Below, piece after piece: positions 1-7,237 of a stretch of 12,634 nucleotides of DNA; the first letter of the stretch is position 1; every line of letters begins with the position of its first letter. Position numbers and translations under genes: made by a program. The notes under the pieces were generated by a model. It was given only the letters and a program-made list of their open reading frames with translations, searched no databases and had not been told where the DNA came from. This stretch comes from UBA7887 sp964408735. Lineage in GTDB: Bacteria; Pseudomonadota; Alphaproteobacteria; UBA7887. The stretch spans positions 1-12,634 of the forward strand of contig CAYPAX010000121.1 of NCBI GenBank assembly GCA_964408735.1. Reading direction: 5' to 3'.

Positions 1-1506
1 GCTAAGAGACAGAGTCTTCTCCGCTTCCTCAAAGAACAAGTGGAGATCGTGGCGGTGAAAATACGTGACGGCGAGCGGCCAGCGGGCATGGGCCGACGCC
101 GGGTCAAGGTTTACCGCCGTGCGTGCTGCCACTAAGGCCCGGTCCAGCGAGCCCGGCATCCGATTGTATCGATGGCCATGCTCCTCGGTATAGATGAAGG
201 CCAGCCACTGCCACGCCGCGGCATATTCCGGATTACGCGCAACCGCATGCTCAAGACAGTCGCGGGCTCGCACGTGCCGTTCGGCACTCTTGTCGTATGC
301 GTACGCTGACGCAACGAGCACGCATTCGTATGAGCTTAGATCGTCCGGCGGCTTACGCTGTGCTCTCTCCTGGTCGATCCGTGCTATGGCGCCACGGCTG
401 TGGCCGATGCTGGTCACGATCTGTCCGGTGATCTGTTCTTGAATCTCGAAGATGTTGGTTGCGGTCAAGGCGTCTTCGTAAGTGTCGGCCCACAATTGTT
501 CACCTGTATTGGTATCCAGAAGTCGAGCAACAACTTTGATCACGTTTCCGGAGCGGCGAACGCTGCCCTCGACGACATAGCCTGCACCGAGGTCTTGGCC
601 AACCTCTCGCACATCGACCGAGCGCTCCTTGTACTTGAACGTAGAATTGCGCGCGATAACCGAGAATCGGCGCCGTGCGAGTTCGGTAATAATATCCTCG
701 GTGATCCCGTCCGAAAAATATTCCTGCTCTTGGTCGCCGGAGAGATTCACGAACGGAAGCACGGCGATCGAGCGCACATTGGTCGAGGCGAGAGGAAGAT
801 CCAGGGAGTGTCCGGCACTGTCAGCGGACGGTCCGGACGACTCCACCCGCCCCGTCCGGTCTACGACCATCCAGACGCCGGCGCCAAGCGCGAGCAATAT
901 CGCCGCGACGGCGGCGATAGCCGAAGTGCGCGGACGACGCCGGCCGCCCCCCAGCTCGTTCGGCACAGCCCCCGCCTCGACCGCCACCCGATAGGCACGG
1001 ACCGGATCCTCAATATTCTTGATTTCCTGCTTACCGAAATAGTCGAGTGCGTAGGGCACCTTGCCTTTGACTTGATCGAAGGCGGTGCCCGAGATGCAGA
1101 TTCCGCCGCCTTCGGCCAGCGCTTCCAGACGGGCGGCGACATTGACCCCGTCGCCAAACAGGGCGCCGTTCTCTTCCAAAACATCGCCGACATTGATGCC
1201 GATGCGGAAATGCATTTGCCGCGACTCGACCAGCTGGCTGTTGCGTCGGGCAAGCTCCTGTTGAACCTCGGCGGCACAGGTCACGGCTTCGATCGCACTG
1301 GGAAATTCTGCCAGCAGGTTATCCCCGGGCGCATCGACCACGCGGCCTTTATGACGCTCGATATGGTCCTTGAAGACCTCCCGGTAATCCTTGAGGGTGT
1401 GAACCGTCGCCCGCTCGTCATCCTCCATCAGCCGGCTGTAGCCGACCGCGTCAGTGCTCAGAATGGCCGCGAGCTTGCGTTCGCCTTCGTCCTCAGCCAC
1501 CGGCAT
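1..1506 (-). CDS. Class III adenylate/guanylate cyclase with TM helix, TolB-like and TPR-like regions (partial, C-terminus off window)
   Basis: Predicted nucleotidyl cyclase, making a cyclic nucleotide from NTP at the inner membrane. I translated 502 codons, open through position 1, so the C-terminus is missing. Residues 10-175 form the cyclase domain: metal ligands D19 (in STDAVGYSRLM) and D62 (in APGDNLLAEF), and transition-state residues N122 and R126 (in GDGVNVAARLE). Residues 195-215 form one hydrophobic membrane helix. Residues 245-345 resemble the TolB/FlgO-like domain common in this family (AVLPFVNLSGD, then YFSDGITEDI and VVEGSVRRSG). Residues 390-502 look like the start of TPR repeats. 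Relatives I know of run to roughly 550-600 residues, so perhaps 50-100 are missing. The start is ATG 1506 or GTG 1500; an AGAGGA at 1507-1512 sits better for GTG 1500. The usual adenine-selecting Lys and Asp positions hold D58 and A115, so the substrate (ATP or GTP) and even activity are uncertain. The upstream gap carries a palindromic site. Confidence 0.9.
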   Translation of the reverse strand, partial: MPVAEDEGERKLAAILSTDAVGYSRLMEDDERATVHTLKDYREVFKDHIERHKGRVVDAPGDNLLAEFPSAIEAVTCAAEVQQELARRNSQLVESRQMHFRIGINVGDVLEENGALFGDGVNVAARLEALAEGGGICISGTAFDQVKGKVPYALDYFGKQEIKNIEDPVRAYRVAVEAGAVPNELGGGRRRPRTSAIAAVAAILLALGAGVWMVVDRTGRVESSGPSADSAGHSLDLPLASTNVRSIAVLPFVNLSGDQEQEYFSDGITEDIITELARRRFSVIARNSTFKYKERSVDVREVGQDLGAGYVVEGSVRRSGNVIKVVARLLDTNTGEQLWADTYEDALTATNIFEIQEQITGQIVTSIGHSRGAIARIDQERAQRKPPDDLSSYECVLVASAYAYDKSAERHVRARDCLEHAVARNPEYAAAWQWLAFIYTEEHGHRYNRMPGSLDRALVAARTAVNLDPASAHARWPLAVTYFHRHDLHLFFEEAEKTLSLS

Positions 1507-1512
1507 TCCTCT
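1507..1512 (-). promoter_or_regulatory. Ribosome binding site deciding the cyclase start
   Basis: On the minus strand AGAGGA lies directly against ATG 1506 but 6 nt before GTG 1500. A 6-nt spacer is near optimal and none is poor, so GTG 1500 may be the real start. The two choices differ by two residues only. Confidence 0.5.
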
Positions 1513-1684
1513 TTCAACGCCATAGGGGACCGAAGTGTTCTAAATGAGATGGTATACTTTACTCGGACCAGCAGCAATTGAACGAATTGTCCACCACCCG
1601 GAGACCAGTGTCGGAACGAAGCGGCTCACAACCTCTTGGCATTGGCCCGCGTCCGGATCACCAAGAGCTTCGACGCGGCGAATC

Positions 1685-1713
1685 TATAATTAGGTGACAG
1701 TCACCCAATTATA
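1685..1713. promoter_or_regulatory. 29-bp near-perfect palindrome, probable operator
   Basis: The two 14-bp arms are centred on A1699: TATAATTAGGTGAC on the left and GTCACCCAATTATA on the right. Only one pair mismatches (A1692 against C1706). The core GGTGAC-A-GTCACC is perfect. Each arm ends in TATAAT read inward on its own strand, so a promoter -10 could coincide with either arm. An operator of this size and symmetry is typical of dimeric repressors such as the TetR family. No regulator gene is visible in the window. If it acts on the cyclase downstream on the minus strand, the leader would be near 195 nt. Confidence 0.6.
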
Positions 1714-1803
1714 AGTTGTAAAGCCCAAATAGCATTGAGTGATTGATCGAATTCGACGCTGCCGGTGAGCGGCACCTTGCGCGAGTAACGGCCGTGCTCC
1801 CGC

Positions 1804-2979
1804 CTAGACCACCGGCGTCTTGTAGATCACCTCGCCAGCCACCGTGATCTCCACGTCGACCAGGAAGCGCCGGATCACCTCCGCATCCGGTGCCACGCCC
1901 AGCCCGGGCGCTTCGGGTGCGTGGACCATGCCGTCGCCGTCGCGGGCGATGCGGTCCTTGACCAGGCTTTCGCCGACCGGCTTGCGCTCGACCGGATACT
2001 CGCAGATATCGTCCCTGGCATTGCCGGCAAAGGGCTGCAATGAGGCGCTCAGCGCCAGGTCCGAATTGAAGGTGTGATTGACGAAGCGCACGTCTTTCGC
2101 TGTTGCGTATTGCGCCACGCGGAAGGCCTCGCTGATGCCCATGCGGCCGGCGTCGATCTGCACGAAATCGAGCCCGCCATGGTCGATCATGGCGCGGGCC
2201 ATGAAGAAGTCTTGCGCCCCCTCGCCGCCGGCGATGCCGACGGGGCCGGCGCGTTCGGACAAGGCCTTGTAGGCATCCAGCGCGCCGGAGACGAACGGCT
2301 CCTCCAGCCAGGTCGCCTCGGTCTTGCGCAGCGCCTCGAGCCGCGCCGTCGCCGCCGCCAGATCGTCGACCCAGACCGTGCCGGCGTCGACCAGCAGGAT
2401 GCCATCCTCACCGAGCCCCTCGCGGGCGGCAGCAAGATGGTCGGCATCGCTGGCGACGTCGCCGTGGCCGAACGGCCCCCAGCCGAACTTGACCGCGGCG
2501 AAGCCCTTGGTGCGCTGGGCGCGGGCCTTCTCAAGCGTCTCCTGCGCCGTGTCGCCGAAGAGCTGCGATGCGTAGGCGCGCTTCGGCGTCACCCGGCTCT
2601 GGCCGAGCAGCTTCCAGACCGGTTCGCTGAGGCGCCTGCCGAGCAAATCCCAAAGCGCCGTGTCGACCCCGGCCAGCACGTGGTCGGCCTGCAGCAGATC
2701 CAGGCTGCGCGCCTTGATGCGCTGGGTGATGCGGGCGATGTCGGCGGGGTCGTCCAACGCTTCGCCCAGCACCGAGTCGCGCACCGGCCGGCAGGCGACA
2801 TGGGACATGGGGCCGACCAGGGCGCCGATCGAGGGCAGCGGCGAGGCATCGCACTCGCCCCAGCCGATCTCGCCGCCGGCGGCGACGCGGATCAGCGTCG
2901 CGTCCTGGCTGTTGTCCGAAATGTCGAGAATTTCCGGGCCGCGCAGATAGAAGATGTCGATGGCGTCGATCTTGGGCAT
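1804..2979 (-). CDS. Mandelate racemase/muconate lactonizing enzyme family protein (enolase superfamily)
   Basis: Cytosolic Mg2+-dependent enzyme that abstracts the proton alpha to a carboxylate; members dehydrate sugar acids or racemize hydroxy acids. The 391 residues are a normal length. Residues 1-125 are the capping domain and 135-375 the barrel. Visible catalytic parts: K164 in AAVKFGWGPFG (a single Lys where many relatives have KxK), metal ligands D198 (LLVDAG), E226 (WLEEPF) and E253 (AGGEGAQ), and the D276 (QIDAGRMG)/H302 (NHTFNSDL) dyad typical of the mandelate racemase type. AAGGAA at 2986-2991, 6 nt from the ATG, supports this start. It lies 84 bp downstream of a short-chain dehydrogenase gene on the same strand and is probably cotranscribed. 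I cannot assign the substrate; acid-sugar dehydratase is the likeliest class. Confidence 0.9.
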   Translation of the reverse strand: MPKIDAIDIFYLRGPEILDISDNSQDATLIRVAAGGEIGWGECDASPLPSIGALVGPMSHVACRPVRDSVLGEALDDPADIARITQRIKARSLDLLQADHVLAGVDTALWDLLGRRLSEPVWKLLGQSRVTPKRAYASQLFGDTAQETLEKARAQRTKGFAAVKFGWGPFGHGDVASDADHLAAAREGLGEDGILLVDAGTVWVDDLAAATARLEALRKTEATWLEEPFVSGALDAYKALSERAGPVGIAGGEGAQDFFMARAMIDHGGLDFVQIDAGRMGISEAFRVAQYATAKDVRFVNHTFNSDLALSASLQPFAGNARDDICEYPVERKPVGESLVKDRIARDGDGMVHAPEAPGLGVAPDAEVIRRFLVDVEITVAGEVIYKTPVV

Positions 2980-3063
2980 GGGGCTTTCCTTGTGACTCCT
3001 GAACGCGGCCCCAGTGGTAGCCAGACGGGCTCCATTCCGGCCACGTTCCCGTAATAAGGCGTT

Positions 3064-3816
3064 CTAAAGCCTGCGGCGGCGGCGGAACAGCGGGTTGGTG
3101 GCGCCGAAGGCGTCTATCGCCGTGCCGGTGATCGCCGAGGCGGCGTCGGAGGCGAGAAAGGTGGCGACGTCGGCGATCTCGGCCGGGTCCATGAGGTCGG
3201 GATTGTCGGCCCGGCCGCGGCTGTCATAGGCCTCGCGCATACCTTCCGTGTCGACCCCGCCGGGGCAGATGCAGGTGACGGCGATGCCGTGCTCGTGCAC
3301 CTCGGCCGCCAGGCTTTCGGTCAGGTTTATCAGCGCCGCCTTGGTGGCGCGATAGGCGCTGCGGCGGTGACTGCCCACCCGCCCGCCCATGCTCGAAATA
3401 TTGATGATGCGGCCCGACCCTTGCGCGATCATCGCCGGCAGCAGGGCCTTGGTGAGCAGCGCCGGGGCGACCAGATTGACATCGACCACGGCGCGCCACA
3501 GCGCCGGGTCGAAATCGACGAGCAGGGTCGGCCGGTGGATGATGGCGGCATTGTTGACGAGGATGTCGATGCGCCCGAAACGCGCGAGCGTGGCCTCGGC
3601 GAGGGCGGCGATGTCCGCCTCGCGGGCGAGGTCGGCCGTCACCGCCAGGGCCTCGCGGCCTTGGCTCTCGATATCCCCGGCGAGCTCCCTGAGCGCGTCG
3701 GCCGAGCGGGCCGTGACCACGACATTCGCGCCCTCGGCCGCATAGGCCAGCGCGATGGCACGGCCGATGCCGCGCGAGGCGCCGGTTACCAGGGCTATGC
3801 GGTCGAGAAGCTTCAT
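3064..3816 (-). CDS. Short-chain dehydrogenase/reductase (SDR, classical)
   Basis: NAD(P)-dependent oxidoreductase of 250 residues, a standard classical SDR length. Seen directly: TGASRGIG cofactor motif at 11-18, NNAA at 88-91, and a complete catalytic tetrad of N114, S142, Y155 (in SAYRATKA) and K159. R36 after the second strand (VVVTARS) would favour NADP(H), though this rule is loose. The CPGGVDT segment at 184-190 matches the usual post-catalytic loop. The C-terminus is unusual: after TGTAIDAFGATNPLF it ends in five arginines and a leucine instead of the common D-G-G ending. No clear Shine-Dalgarno precedes ATG 3816. It is followed by the enolase-superfamily gene, suggesting a joint role in sugar-acid or hydroxy-acid metabolism (inference from neighbourhood). 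It diverges from the kinase gene across 87 bp. Confidence 0.93.
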   Translation of the reverse strand: MKLLDRIALVTGASRGIGRAIALAYAAEGANVVVTARSADALRELAGDIESQGREALAVTADLAREADIAALAEATLARFGRIDILVNNAAIIHRPTLLVDFDPALWRAVVDVNLVAPALLTKALLPAMIAQGSGRIINISSMGGRVGSHRRSAYRATKAALINLTESLAAEVHEHGIAVTCICPGGVDTEGMREAYDSRGRADNPDLMDPAEIADVATFLASDAASAITGTAIDAFGATNPLFRRRRRL

Positions 3817-3903
3817 GGCGGCGCCAGTGTGGCGCGCCGCCCGGCATCAGGCAAGCCGCATGCCGGCGCGGGGCTCGACTTTGCGCGAGCTCGGTATAGG
3901 TTG

Positions 3904-5682
3904 ATGTCTTGGGGGGATTCCGACGGCACCATGATGCTTGATCGACCGGATGCGACCGGCGCTGACCGGCCGGAGACGTTCCTTAGTGGTGTCTCGTGGC
4001 CGATCGTATTTGCCTATTTGGGCGGCGGTCTGTCCGCCTTTCTCGGCGCCTCGGTCCTGATCGGCTGGCATGCGGAAAACCTGATCCTGATCCAGGTTTC
4101 GCCGATGTTCGTCCCCATGCAGTACAACACGGCGCTAGGCTTTCTGCTGGGCGGTGTCGGGCTGATATTCGCCACCCGTGATATCCGCGGCGCCAGTCTC
4201 GGCTGCGGCGCCCTCGTCGCGGCGATTGGCCTGTTGACGCTGGCAGAATACGTCTTCGGAGCGGATCTTGGCATCGATCAGCTGCTGATGGAGCACTACG
4301 TCACGTTCAAGACCTCGCATCCCGGCCGCATGGCGCCCAATACCGCGCTCTGTTTTTCGCTGACCGGCCTGGCCTTGGCGCGCCCGGGTCTCGCGGCCGA
4401 ACACTGGAAATCGCCGATGGCGAAAGGCGTGCTGGGGTCATTGATCATCGGCCTGGGGCTGGTTGCCCTGACCGGTTACGCCGTGCGCATCGAGACAGCC
4501 TACGGCTGGGGCGAGCTGACGCGCATGGCCGTCCACACGGCGCTCGGTTTAGTGGTTCTTGGCCTGGGATTTGTCAGCCTCGCCTGGCATCTCGACCGCG
4601 ACGATTTGCGGCGGCTGCGGAGCTGGTTTCCCGTGTCGATGGGCCTTGGCGTCCTGACGGTCACGATCTGCATCTGGCAGGCGCACTACGCCAACCGTGT
4701 CGCAATCGCAAACGGCAGCGGGATCAGGGACCTGTCGGCCTATATCGGTGAGGCGATACTGGTCTTTGGACTCGTGCTTGCGGCGCTGCTTGCTGTCGCG
4801 GTCCACCTCGCCCTGACCGCCCGCAACAGGGCAAAATTGATTGCGATCACCGCCACCGAGCTGGAGGCGACCGGTGAAGAATTGCGCCGCGCCCATGACG
4901 AGCTCGAGCTCAAGGTCGCGGAGCGCACCCGCGAGCTGTCCGCGAGCAAGAAGGAGGCCGAAGAAGCCAGCCACGCGAAGAGCGCGTTTCTCTCGTCCAT
5001 GAGCCACGAGCTGCGTACTCCCCTCAACGCCATACTTGGTTTCGCGCAGCTCTTGAACGAATTTTCCGACCGCCCGCTCACGGAGGAGCAGGAGAGCCAT
5101 GTTGCACATATCCTTGACGGCGGCCGGCATCTGTTGGTTTTGATCAACGAGGTGCTGGACTTGTCGCGTGTCGAGGCGGGCGAGCTCAGTTTGTCGCTGG
5201 AGGCCGTACAGGTGGAAGGCGCCATCCAGCAGACTGTGGCGCTCGTGCAGCCGATAGCAGACGAGCATGACATCACCGTATCGATCGACACGAAAGAATA
5301 CTCGGGGCTTGACGTGAGCGCCGACGCAAGTCGGTTGAAGCAGGTTCTGCTCAACGTCATGACCAACGCGGTCAAGTACAATCGAAAGAATGGTAAGGTA
5401 ACCGTTAGGGTTGACTTAAGCGACGAGGGTATGGCCCGAATAAGTGTCGAGGATACCGGGCCTGGTATTCGCGAAGAGGACCACGAAGAGGTGTTCCAGC
5501 CTTTCTCGCGTCTCGGCATGGAAGGCTCCGGCATCGAAGGCACCGGCATCGGCATGACCATCAGCCGGCAGTTGGTCGAGAGCATGGGCGGTAGCCTCGA
5601 TTTCCACAGCGAAATCGGCCAGGGCAGCACCTTCTGGCTGGAGCTTCCGGTGGCGGATTACAACGGTCCGGAGGCGATCTAG
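3904..5682 (+). CDS. Orphan membrane sensor histidine kinase
   Basis: Transmembrane two-component sensor of about 592 residues. Residues 30-303 hold about eight hydrophobic segments, a wholly membrane-embedded sensor with no evident PAS or large periplasmic domain. Residues 310-360 are a charged coiled coil leading into the HisKA region with phospho-acceptor H368 (SHELRTPLN). The HATPase domain is complete: N-box NVMTNAVKYN (484-493), G1 DTGPGI (517-522), F-box FQPFSRL (531-537), G2 GTGIGM (546-551). There is no receiver domain and no response regulator in the window, so its partner is elsewhere. The sensor holds three copies of M-x-x-(N/H)-T-A-L, at M72, M143 and M208. The frame is open upstream to 3289, but that part lies antisense to the dehydrogenase, so I chose ATG 3904. 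ATG 3931 is an alternative, and no ribosome site settles it. The next gene starts 70 bp downstream in the same direction. Confidence 0.92.
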   Translation: MSWGDSDGTMMLDRPDATGADRPETFLSGVSWPIVFAYLGGGLSAFLGASVLIGWHAENLILIQVSPMFVPMQYNTALGFLLGGVGLIFATRDIRGASLGCGALVAAIGLLTLAEYVFGADLGIDQLLMEHYVTFKTSHPGRMAPNTALCFSLTGLALARPGLAAEHWKSPMAKGVLGSLIIGLGLVALTGYAVRIETAYGWGELTRMAVHTALGLVVLGLGFVSLAWHLDRDDLRRLRSWFPVSMGLGVLTVTICIWQAHYANRVAIANGSGIRDLSAYIGEAILVFGLVLAALLAVAVHLALTARNRAKLIAITATELEATGEELRRAHDELELKVAERTRELSASKKEAEEASHAKSAFLSSMSHELRTPLNAILGFAQLLNEFSDRPLTEEQESHVAHILDGGRHLLVLINEVLDLSRVEAGELSLSLEAVQVEGAIQQTVALVQPIADEHDITVSIDTKEYSGLDVSADASRLKQVLLNVMTNAVKYNRKNGKVTVRVDLSDEGMARISVEDTGPGIREEDHEEVFQPFSRLGMEGSGIEGTGIGMTISRQLVESMGGSLDFHSEIGQGSTFWLELPVADYNGPEAI

Positions 5683-5692
5683 CGATTGCCGG

Positions 5693-5723
5693 TTGGTATT
5701 CCCTCGCGGCGTGTGGGTATAAT
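5693..5723 (+). promoter_or_regulatory. Putative sigma-70 promoter of the zinc-finger gene
   Basis: A perfect TATAAT at 5718-5723 lies 29 bp before the GTG start at 5753. The best -35 candidate is TTGGTA at 5693-5698, with a 19-bp spacer that is longer than ideal. It falls in the 70-bp gap after the kinase stop codon, so the small regulator may be transcribed on its own as well as by read-through from the kinase. Confidence 0.5.
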
Positions 5724-5752
5724 GCTCGAATCACCGAACCCGGAGAGCGTCC

Positions 5753-6073
5753 GTGACCGACCTGATCGCATTGCGCAAGAACTTCGTGGCCCGGCTGGCA
5801 GAGCTGGGCGCCCGCGTGCACGAGCTGGAGGACGATCTGCGCCAACCTCTCGAGGCCGATTCCGAGGAGCGGGCGACCCAGATGGAAGGCGATGAGGTCA
5901 CATCCGGGCTGGAGCATCAGGCCCTGGTCGAGGTCGAGCGCATCCAGGCCGCCATCCGCCGTATCGATGCCGGCGAGTATGGCCAATGCGCCAAATGCGG
6001 CGAGCCTATCGGCGCCAAGCGCCTCGAGGCCCTGCCGACCGGCGCCATCTGCATGGACTGCGCGTCAGGCTGA
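5753..6073 (+). CDS. TraR/DksA-type C4 zinc-finger protein (short form)
   Basis: Small 106-residue protein of the DksA/TraR superfamily, whose members enter the RNA polymerase secondary channel and alter initiation, often together with ppGpp. Residues 1-75 are a charged helical region that should form the coiled-coil hairpin. Residues 77-105 hold the C4 zinc finger: CAKC, a 17-residue spacer, CMDC, which matches the family exactly. It is shorter than full-length DksA (about 150 residues) and resembles the short forms common in proteobacteria. I do not see the canonical DxxDA tip motif of E. coli DksA, so DksA-like activity is not assured. The start is GTG 5753, supported by GGAGAG at 5742-5747 with a 5-nt spacer. 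Its stop is only 3 bp from that of the convergent dioxygenase gene, with no terminator between. Confidence 0.9.
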   Translation: MTDLIALRKNFVARLAELGARVHELEDDLRQPLEADSEERATQMEGDEVTSGLEHQALVEVERIQAAIRRIDAGEYGQCAKCGEPIGAKRLEALPTGAICMDCASG

Positions 6074-6076
6074 TAT

Positions 6077-7237
6077 CTAGATCGCCAGATCCTTGAGAAA
6101 GTAGTTGCGCAGCACCTGCTCGGCCGTCGCCGCGTCGTAGCGGAACGCGTCCTCCTTGCCGGCGAATGGCTGGTAGACGAAGGGTGTCTCCTGCGGATAG
6201 TGCTGGCGGCGGGCGTCTATCGCCATCACGATCACCGAAGAACGCTCGAAGATGCGCTGTTCGTCATAGCGCACGCCTTCCTGGTCGCCGACGCCGAGCG
6301 CCGCCTCGGCACCCAGCACCGAGCTGCGCCGGTGGAAGCCGAAAGTCAGCGACAGGCGCATATCCGGCGAGGTGTTGGCGAAGGAGCCGTGCAGCATCTG
6401 CCGGTTGACCATGGTCACGTCGCCGGGTTGGCAGACCAGCGGCACCGCGCCCGGCAGGCGCTCGTCGCCGCCGTTCTCGGCGATGCGCGCCTTGATGTCG
6501 ATACGCCCCAGCTTGTGCGTGCCGGGCAGCACCCAGAGGCAATTGCCCGGCGTGGTCTGGTAAAGCTGAACCTGAAAATTGAAGCCGTGGATGCCCTCGT
6601 CCCAGTCGGGCGAGTCCCAGTGGGTGACGCCGTCCTGATGCCAGGCGACCGAGCCGCCGAGCCCGGGCTGCTTGACGAAGATGGCATCGTTGTAGGGCGC
6701 GAAGTCATCGCCGTTTATGGAGGCCGCGATCGCCAGCAGATGGGGGTGGCCATAGACGCGCAGGCCCGCGGGCATGCCCGTGCACATGCTGTACATGAGA
6801 AAGACCACCTCTTCCGGCGCGTCCGCCTCGGGCGCCGGCTGGGTCATCTGGCTGGGGTGGCGGCCGTTGAGAATGTCCGTGCCGCCCCAGGGGTCCGACA
6901 GCGGCTTGATGAATATGTAGGGGCTGCGTGCGTAGTCGCCGCCGAAGGCCGGGCGGCCCTCTGCGTCAACCTCGGCTTCCGCCGTCACCGGCGCGCGCTG
7001 GAGCATGACATTGGCGTCGCGGCGCAGCGCCTCGACCTCGGCCGCCCCGACCACGCTTTCGAAGACGTAATAGCCGTGCCGCCAGTATGCCGCGACGATG
7101 TCCGGGTGCAGCTTTCCGTCCGCCCCGAAGCGCACCGGCCCGCGATTGCCGATCTCGTTCGCCAGCCGCAGGCCCTCCGCGTGATAGGCCGCCATGCCGG
7201 CCGCATGCTCGGCCCGTGTCGGTGCGTTGGAAGCCAT
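6077..7237 (-). CDS. Phytanoyl-CoA dioxygenase (PhyH) family Fe(II)/2-oxoglutarate oxygenase
   Basis: Predicted 386-residue cytosolic oxygenase that uses Fe(II), O2 and 2-oxoglutarate to hydroxylate a small molecule. The facial triad is visible: H200 and D202 in VAWHQDGVTHW, and H283 in NRQMLHGSFANTSPDMR. R294, ten residues on, fits the 2-oxoglutarate carboxylate contact. The stretch LWVLPGTHKLGR (234-245) is the usual PhyH core strand. The family ranges from halogenases and ectoine hydroxylase to phytanoyl-CoA hydroxylase, so the substrate cannot be named. The minus-strand frame stays open to 7567, but I placed the start at ATG 7237 because AGGGAG at 7244-7249 is correctly spaced for it. The extension would run antisense into the neighbouring cyclase gene. 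It diverges from that gene and converges on the zinc-finger gene. Confidence 0.9.
   Translation of the reverse strand: MASNAPTRAEHAAGMAAYHAEGLRLANEIGNRGPVRFGADGKLHPDIVAAYWRHGYYVFESVVGAAEVEALRRDANVMLQRAPVTAEAEVDAEGRPAFGGDYARSPYIFIKPLSDPWGGTDILNGRHPSQMTQPAPEADAPEEVVFLMYSMCTGMPAGLRVYGHPHLLAIAASINGDDFAPYNDAIFVKQPGLGGSVAWHQDGVTHWDSPDWDEGIHGFNFQVQLYQTTPGNCLWVLPGTHKLGRIDIKARIAENGGDERLPGAVPLVCQPGDVTMVNRQMLHGSFANTSPDMRLSLTFGFHRRSSVLGAEAALGVGDQEGVRYDEQRIFERSSVIVMAIDARRQHYPQETPFVYQPFAGKEDAFRYDAATAEQVLRNYFLKDLAI

Larger units (their letters stand above)
1507..1803. other. Non-coding gap between two minus-strand genes
   Basis: About 300 bp with no ORF of useful length. It lies 3' of the enolase-superfamily gene and 5' of the cyclase gene, and its centre is visibly more A+T-rich than the genes. 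It holds the 29-bp palindrome at 1685-1713. A weaker 7-bp inverted repeat pairs CTCTTGG at 1633-1639 with CCAAGAG at 1661-1667. A small dyad, TGCCG/CGGCA, spans 1760-1774; it follows the enolase-gene stop but has no U-tract, so I do not call it a terminator. Promoter elements for the cyclase should lie here, but no good paired -35/-10 stands out. Confidence 0.6.

Noticed and set aside
400..1581. Plus-strand 393-codon frame opposite the first cyclase
   Set aside because: The minus strand encodes a full cyclase with all motifs; the plus frame has no recognisable domain and is its shadow.
1579..1689. Short open stretch on the plus strand reading EAAHNLLALARVRITKSF, possibly a gene remnant
   Set aside because: Only about 36 codons between stops, no start codon, and no family I can recognise.
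1760..1774. Small hairpin TGCCG/CGGCA as a terminator for the enolase-superfamily gene
   Set aside because: Five-base stem with no T-run after it on the minus strand.
1695..1803. Open minus-strand stretch after the enolase gene reading HGRYSRKVPLTGSVEFD, possibly a gene remnant
   Set aside because: About 35 codons, no start codon and no recognisable family; it could be chance.
2074..3054. Long plus-strand frame of 326 codons opposite the enolase-superfamily gene
   Set aside because: It is antisense to a gene with clear catalytic motifs and encodes an Ala/Gly/Arg/Asp-rich sequence typical of a mirrored high-G+C frame.
3289..3903. 205-codon N-terminal extension of the kinase
   Set aside because: It runs antisense through the dehydrogenase and has the composition of a shadow frame.
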